Positions 42,559 to 45,992 of a stretch of 45,992 bases of DNA are shown piece after piece (within the stretch, counting starts at the first letter, position 1; every line of letters begins with the position of its first letter). Source of the DNA: Oscillospiraceae bacterium. Lineage in GTDB: Bacteria > Bacillota > Clostridia > Oscillospirales > CAG-272. The DNA lies in contig SVSR01000014.1 of NCBI GenBank assembly GCA_015064205.1, positions 1-45,992 of the forward strand, in the 5' to 3' direction. The notes below the pieces were generated by a model. The model made no database searches and was not told the origin of the DNA. It saw nothing but the letters and a program-made list of their open reading frames with translations. Made by a program: the position numbers and the translations under genes.

Positions 42559-44124
42559 ATGAGCCAGAACGAAAATAACAAAAACGGCGAAAATATCGGG
42601 CCGCTTAACAATACGGGCGATATGAATCACATTCGTGAAATAGAAAGTATGATAGAAAAAAGAAATTCTGCGCCCGGGTCACCTGTTCGCAAATATGTCA
42701 GAAAGCCAAAGCAGGAGATATCCGTTAATGAAAGCTCAGCAGAACAAAGTGAAAGTACAATTGTAATAAACCGTGTTGGCACAAGCGAAAACAAAGGCAG
42801 TGAAAAAGCAAAAGCCGAGCTTGCCAAAAATAATGTCACACCGGCAAAAAAAACTTCCTCCGCGAATCAGTTGCCTGCAAAAAGAAAAACTGATACTCCC
42901 GTTAAATTAAGCAAAGACAATATAGAAAAATCAAGAGCCCCCATTCTTGAAAAAAGCAAACCAGCGGATGCCAAAAATGAGGAAAACTATACTCCTCTGC
43001 TTACTGAAAACGACGATTTTGAAATTGACGAAAATCCTGAGCCTGACGAGTTCAATATGTCCGGCGCGGTCGGTGCGCTTACAAGCGTTGCCAAAGCCAT
43101 AATTTATCTGGTTGCAGTACTTGCAGTTTCAATAATGCTTTCAGTTATGATAATAAGCGTGGCAAACGACATATTCGCATTTATTAAAGACGATGAAGCG
43201 GTTACGGTTGTCGTTCCCGAAAACTGTGATACCAACACCCTTGCAGAAATTCTTGCAGATGCCGGCGCAATAAAGCATCCTTCGGTATTTAGTGCATATA
43301 TTAAATTCAAAAATAAAGAGGGCGAATATTTACCCGGAACGTATCAGGTATCCCCGTCTTTAAATTATGACTATATGATATACGAATTCAAAGAAAAGAC
43401 CCCGGAACGTACTACCGTTGTCGTTACGATCCCCGAGGGGTACAGTACCGATCAGATCGTAAAGCTCTTGGTTGAAAAGGGACTTGGCACATACGAAGGT
43501 TATCTCAGAGCCATCAACGAATACGAATTTGAATATAAATTCCTCGAAAACTCTGAAAACTTCTCTTCAGACAGATACTGGCGCCTTGACGGATACCTCT
43601 ATCCCGACACTTATTATTACTACTCTGATTCAACCGAGGAAACCGTTATCTACAAGATGCTTGAAAACTTCAACAATAAGTTTGCAGAAGAATATTATAC
43701 CCGCGCAGAAGAGCTTGGAATGACGGTAGACGAGCTTATAACCCTCGCCTCAATGATACAGAAAGAAGTCCGCTATGCAGATGAATTCGGTAACGTATCG
43801 TCTGTATTCCACAACAGACTGAAAAGTCCTGCGAACTTCCCGCACCTTGACTCTGATGCAACGATAGTATACGCTATTGAACATGAAACAGGAGAGCGCC
43901 CCGAAACGCTGAGTGATACTTCATATGAGAGCCCGTACAACACATATAAATGCATAGGGCTTCCCCCCGGTCCTATCGCCAACCCATCTATTGAAGCAAT
44001 AAGATATGCTATGTATCCAAACAAAACAAGCTACTATTATTTCGTATCAGGCCCAAGCGGCAGAACCACCTTCTCGCGCACATACAGCGAGCATCTCAAT
44101 GCCATTGCTGAGCTTTACGGCTGA
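42559..44124 (+). CDS. mltG: endolytic peptidoglycan transglycosylase MltG (YceG-like)
   Basis: 521 residues from ATG 42559, chosen because GGAAAGGAAG lies upstream; an in-frame ATG at 42532 overlaps the CPBP stop. An unusually long cytoplasmic, lysine/proline-rich, low-complexity tail of about 175 residues precedes one membrane span (about 176-205). A LysM-like domain (VVPENCDTNTLAEILADAG) and the YceG catalytic domain follow, with the Glu near 404 (SMIQKEVRYADEFGNVSSVFHNRL) and LDSDATIVYAI. It cuts nascent glycan strands outside the membrane and sets strand length. Confidence 0.95.
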   Translation: MSQNENNKNGENIGPLNNTGDMNHIREIESMIEKRNSAPGSPVRKYVRKPKQEISVNESSAEQSESTIVINRVGTSENKGSEKAKAELAKNNVTPAKKTSSANQLPAKRKTDTPVKLSKDNIEKSRAPILEKSKPADAKNEENYTPLLTENDDFEIDENPEPDEFNMSGAVGALTSVAKAIIYLVAVLAVSIMLSVMIISVANDIFAFIKDDEAVTVVVPENCDTNTLAEILADAGAIKHPSVFSAYIKFKNKEGEYLPGTYQVSPSLNYDYMIYEFKEKTPERTTVVVTIPEGYSTDQIVKLLVEKGLGTYEGYLRAINEYEFEYKFLENSENFSSDRYWRLDGYLYPDTYYYYSDSTEETVIYKMLENFNNKFAEEYYTRAEELGMTVDELITLASMIQKEVRYADEFGNVSSVFHNRLKSPANFPHLDSDATIVYAIEHETGERPETLSDTSYESPYNTYKCIGLPPGPIANPSIEAIRYAMYPNKTSYYYFVSGPSGRTTFSRTYSEHLNAIAELYG

Positions 44125-44174
44125 TGTGTTACAATTTAACCCTTCGGAATATACTTTAATATAAGGTATTACCG

Positions 44175-44218
44175 AAAGGAGAAAGCTCCCGACGGGAAGT
44201 CGGGAGCTTTATTTTGTT
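44175..44218 (+). promoter_or_regulatory. Shine-Dalgarno AAAGGAG followed by a perfect hairpin, upstream of ylmC
   Basis: AAAGGAG is at 44175-44181. It is followed without a gap by AAAGCTCCCGAC (44182-44193) paired over 12 bp with 44199-44210 around GGGAA, and then ATTTTGTT, eight bases, before the ATG at 44219. No other ribosome site lies near that ATG. The hairpin also looks like a terminator for mltG (short T-rich tract), but a promoter cannot fit between it and ylmC. Confidence 0.6.
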
Positions 44219-44494
44219 ATGCGCATACTTAGTTTTAATGAATTAAAGCAAAAGGAAGTCATAAACGTTTGCGACGGACGAAGACTCGGCTTTGTTTGCA
44301 ATGCGGACTTCGAAATACCATCGGGACAGATAGTTTCTATATCGGTTCCTGCCGACTGCAGATGCTTTACACTTGGGAAGATCGAGGAGATCAGAATACC
44401 ATGGTGTAATATCGACCGTATTGGAGAGGATATAATCATTGTAAAAGCCGATTTTATCCATGCACCGAAAAAAAATAATGATAAGTGTTGTTAG
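44219..44494 (+). CDS. YlmC/YmxH-family sporulation protein (PRC-barrel-like)
   Basis: 91 residues. LSFNELKQKEVINVCDGRRLGFVCNADFEIPSGQIVSISVP is the family pattern, a PRC-barrel-type fold (E-V-I-N-x-x-D-G-x-R-L-G), continuing to WCNIDRIGEDIIIV. YlmC/YmxH proteins are found in spore-formers, induced in sporulation, with no defined biochemical role. The start is reached only from a Shine-Dalgarno on the far side of a 12-bp hairpin. The C-terminus ends in a Cys pair (DKCC). Confidence 0.88.
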   Translation: MRILSFNELKQKEVINVCDGRRLGFVCNADFEIPSGQIVSISVPADCRCFTLGKIEEIRIPWCNIDRIGEDIIIVKADFIHAPKKNNDKCC

Positions 44495-44502
44495 GAGCTG
44501 TT

Positions 44503-45018
44503 ATGGCAATAATTGAATACGACCGCAATGCCGTTTTAGAATATGCCGGAAGGTGGGCAAATTCGCGAAACCCCGAATTCTACGATTTTTCAGGTATCGG
44601 AGGTGACTGCACGAATTTCGCGTCGCAATGTGTATATGCGGGTGCCCCAATTATGAACTATACCCCGGATCTTGGATGGTATTATATAAGCGTTAACGAC
44701 CGTTCTCCCTCTTGGACAGGCGCTTCTTTTTTCTATAATTTCATGGTAAACAACACAGGTCCGGGTCCGTTCGGGGAAGAAATCCCCCTCAGGCTTGCTC
44801 TGCCTGGAGATATAATACAGCTTTCAAACGAAAACGGAGAGTATTACCATACTCTCGTTTTAACTTCGGTACGATACACTATATTCGGCAGGCGCTACTT
44901 TGTCAGCGCGCACTCACGAGACGCATATCAAAAAAGTCTTGCATCATATAACTACGCTTCTTTAAGATGCATACACATACTTGGCGCCCGTACAAATGAT
45001 CTTTCAGAAGGCAACTGA
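44503..45018 (+). CDS. Amidase_6-domain protein
   Basis: 171 residues from ATG 44503 (AGGAG at five to six bases). YDRNAVLEYAGRWANSRNPEFYDFSGIGGDCTNFASQCVYAGG-like opening with the CTNFASQC segment holds the presumed catalytic Cys (near 39). LPGDIIQL and YYHTLVLTSV supply the NlpC/P60-like His region. This is the pfam Amidase_6 pattern, common in spore-forming Clostridia and Bacilli, sometimes as a C-terminal domain. No signal peptide is visible. Substrate unknown. It is followed by a terminator. Confidence 0.88.
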   Translation: MAIIEYDRNAVLEYAGRWANSRNPEFYDFSGIGGDCTNFASQCVYAGAPIMNYTPDLGWYYISVNDRSPSWTGASFFYNFMVNNTGPGPFGEEIPLRLALPGDIIQLSNENGEYYHTLVLTSVRYTIFGRRYFVSAHSRDAYQKSLASYNYASLRCIHILGARTNDLSEGN

Positions 45019-45035
45019 TCTAAAATAACTTTTAC

Positions 45036-45063
45036 GGCTTCCTCATTTAATGGAAGCCTTTTT
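45036..45063 (+). terminator. intrinsic terminator after the Amidase_6 gene
   Basis: GGCTTCC (45036-45042) pairs with GGAAGCC (45052-45058), followed by TTTTT. It lies 18 bases after the stop. Confidence 0.85.
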
Positions 45064-45088
45064 CTGTAATATCACCTGTGAAATAAGA

Positions 45089-45134
45089 GTTTTGCATAGA
45101 TTTTTCCACATGGTAAATACTAGCTATGCAAAAC
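45089..45134 (+). promoter_or_regulatory. inverted repeat spanning the presumed enolase promoter
   Basis: GTTTTGCATAG (45089-45099) is the exact reverse complement of CTATGCAAAAC (45124-45134), 24 bases apart. The left arm contains TTGCAT (45092-45097), the best -35 candidate; a weak -10 (TAAATA, 45114-45119) lies between the arms. It could be a repressor site or a leader hairpin. GGAGG of the enolase gene begins a few bases after the right arm. Confidence 0.5.
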
Positions 45135-45152
45135 GAACACGGAGGATCAACA

Positions 45153-45992
45153 CATGAAGAAAAGTTATATAAAAAAAGTCAGCGGACTTGAAATTATTGA
45201 TTCGCGCGGTTTTCCAACTGTAATGGCTAAGGTAATTCTTGACGACGGTGCCGTTGGTATAGCGTCAGTCCCCTCAGGCGCATCAACGGGTGTGCACGAG
45301 GCTCACGAAAAACGCGACGGTGATAAAAGCAGATACAACGGCAAGGGCGTTTTAGAGGCGATAAAGTCTATATCAGATATATCAGAAGCGCTTCGCGGAA
45401 CATGCGCATACTGTCAGGATGAGATCGATAATATTATGTGCAAACTCGACGGAAGCGAAAACAAATCAAAGCTTGGAGCTAATGCGATACTTGCAGTATC
45501 TCTTGCCTCTGCCCGTGCCGCAGCCGCTTCCCTTTCGCTACCGTTATACAAATATATCGGTGGAATTTCAAACTCAACGATGCCCGTACCAATGATGAAT
45601 ATTTTAAACGGCGGCGCGCATGCAACCAACAATATTGATATTCAGGAATTCATGATAATGCCAACGGGCTTTGAATCATTTTCAGAAAGGCTCAGGGCAG
45701 GCTGTGAAATATATATGGCTCTCAAAAGCGAGCTTGCACGCCGTTCTCTTTCCACAGGAGTTGGAGATGAAGGAGGATTTGCACCCAATCTGAAAGACGA
45801 GCGTGAAGCCATTGAGCTTATACTCAATTCTATAAAGCTTGCAGGATATACTACCAACCAAGTACAGCTTGCACTTGACGTTGCTTCAAGCGAATGGTAC
45901 TCTGAAGGCATGTATAAACAACCTAAATCGGGAAAGCAATACAGTGCTGATGAGCTTATTAGCTATTATCCGAAGCTGCAAGAAGATTATCC
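45153..45992 (+). CDS. eno: enolase (phosphopyruvate hydratase), 3' end cut off
   Basis: 280 residues visible of about 430. SGASTG at 41-46 (Ser41, the mobile loop), the GGAHATNNIDIQEFMI segment with the catalytic-site His and Glu, GVGDEGGFAPNL near 205, and LALDVASSEWY with the Mg-binding Asp are present. It interconverts 2-phosphoglycerate and PEP. Several usually fixed positions differ: DSRGF for DSRGN near 17-20, GGAHAT for GGAHA(D/A/S), and EAHEKRDGD for EALELRDGD. ATG follows GGAGGATCAACAC. The C-terminal half with the catalytic Lys is outside the window. Confidence 0.95.

Noticed and set aside
1-45992. CRISPR array, tRNA or rRNA genes, integrase or transposase genes
   Set aside because: No regularly spaced repeats, no T-arm GTTCGAATC-like consensus with acceptor stems, and no recombinase motifs were found on either strand.

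Overview
The window looks like chromosomal DNA from an anaerobic, spore-forming Firmicute of class Clostridia. The evidence is a PolC-type replicase, the forespore operon spoIIAA-spoIIAB-sigF, an FtsK/SpoIIIE translocase, a YlmC/YmxH sporulation protein, an oxygen-independent HemZ-type enzyme, strong AGGAGG ribosome sites and near-consensus sigma-A promoters. No tRNA, rRNA, CRISPR array, prophage or transposase gene was seen. Almost everything is core housekeeping. The accessory material is confined to two patches, 17760-19570 and 34313-35035.

Layout. (1) 1-9884, minus strand: cdaA, cdaR (ybbR), a COG2509 flavoprotein, recJ, rel, dtd and hemZ (cut by the window edge). Gaps are under 80 bp behind one clear promoter, so the c-di-AMP synthase and the (p)ppGpp synthetase/hydrolase may share a transcript. 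(2) 10032-17758, minus strand: a P-loop ATPase, a D,D-carboxypeptidase, a Nudix hydrolase, a phosphohexomutase, a small TIGR03905-type protein, a prephenate-dehydratase-like protein of unknown role, and htpG. (3) 17760-19570: a degenerate palindromic repeat, a lone ribbon-helix-helix-like gene behind a leader that can form two mutually exclusive hairpins (one an intrinsic terminator), and a convergent Fic gene whose promoter carries a perfect 12-bp inverted repeat.

(4) 19582-32686: rpsB-tsf on the minus strand, divergent from pyrH-frr-uppS-cdsA-dxr-rseP-ispG-polC on the plus strand. In most Firmicutes these form one co-directional cluster, so an inversion breakpoint probably lies between rpsB and pyrH. 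This block covers translation, UMP phosphorylation, the undecaprenyl carrier, phospholipid precursor, isoprenoid (MEP) synthesis, membrane proteolysis and replication. (5) 32685-34228, minus strand: sigF, spoIIAB and spoIIAA. (6) 34313-35035: a gene-free element built of inverted and direct repeat arms, MITE-like. (7) 35036-36255, minus strand: rplJ-rplL with a classic L10 leader and attenuator. (8) 36275-37008: two half-size TSUP permease genes. (9) 37042-45992, plus strand: ftsK/spoIIIE, tmk, a DJ-1/PfpI gene, a 5-formyl-THF cyclo-ligase, a CPBP protease, mltG, ylmC, an Amidase_6 protein, and the 5' part of an enolase gene.

The observations most worth testing are: (a) uppS and ylmC, where a Shine-Dalgarno AAAGGAG is separated from the start codon by a stable hairpin, so that folding would restore normal spacing; (b) the switch-like leader at 18076-18283; (c) the repeat element at 34313-35035; (d) the Fic promoter operators. 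All calls come from reading the sequence and remembered family motifs; no database search was run.
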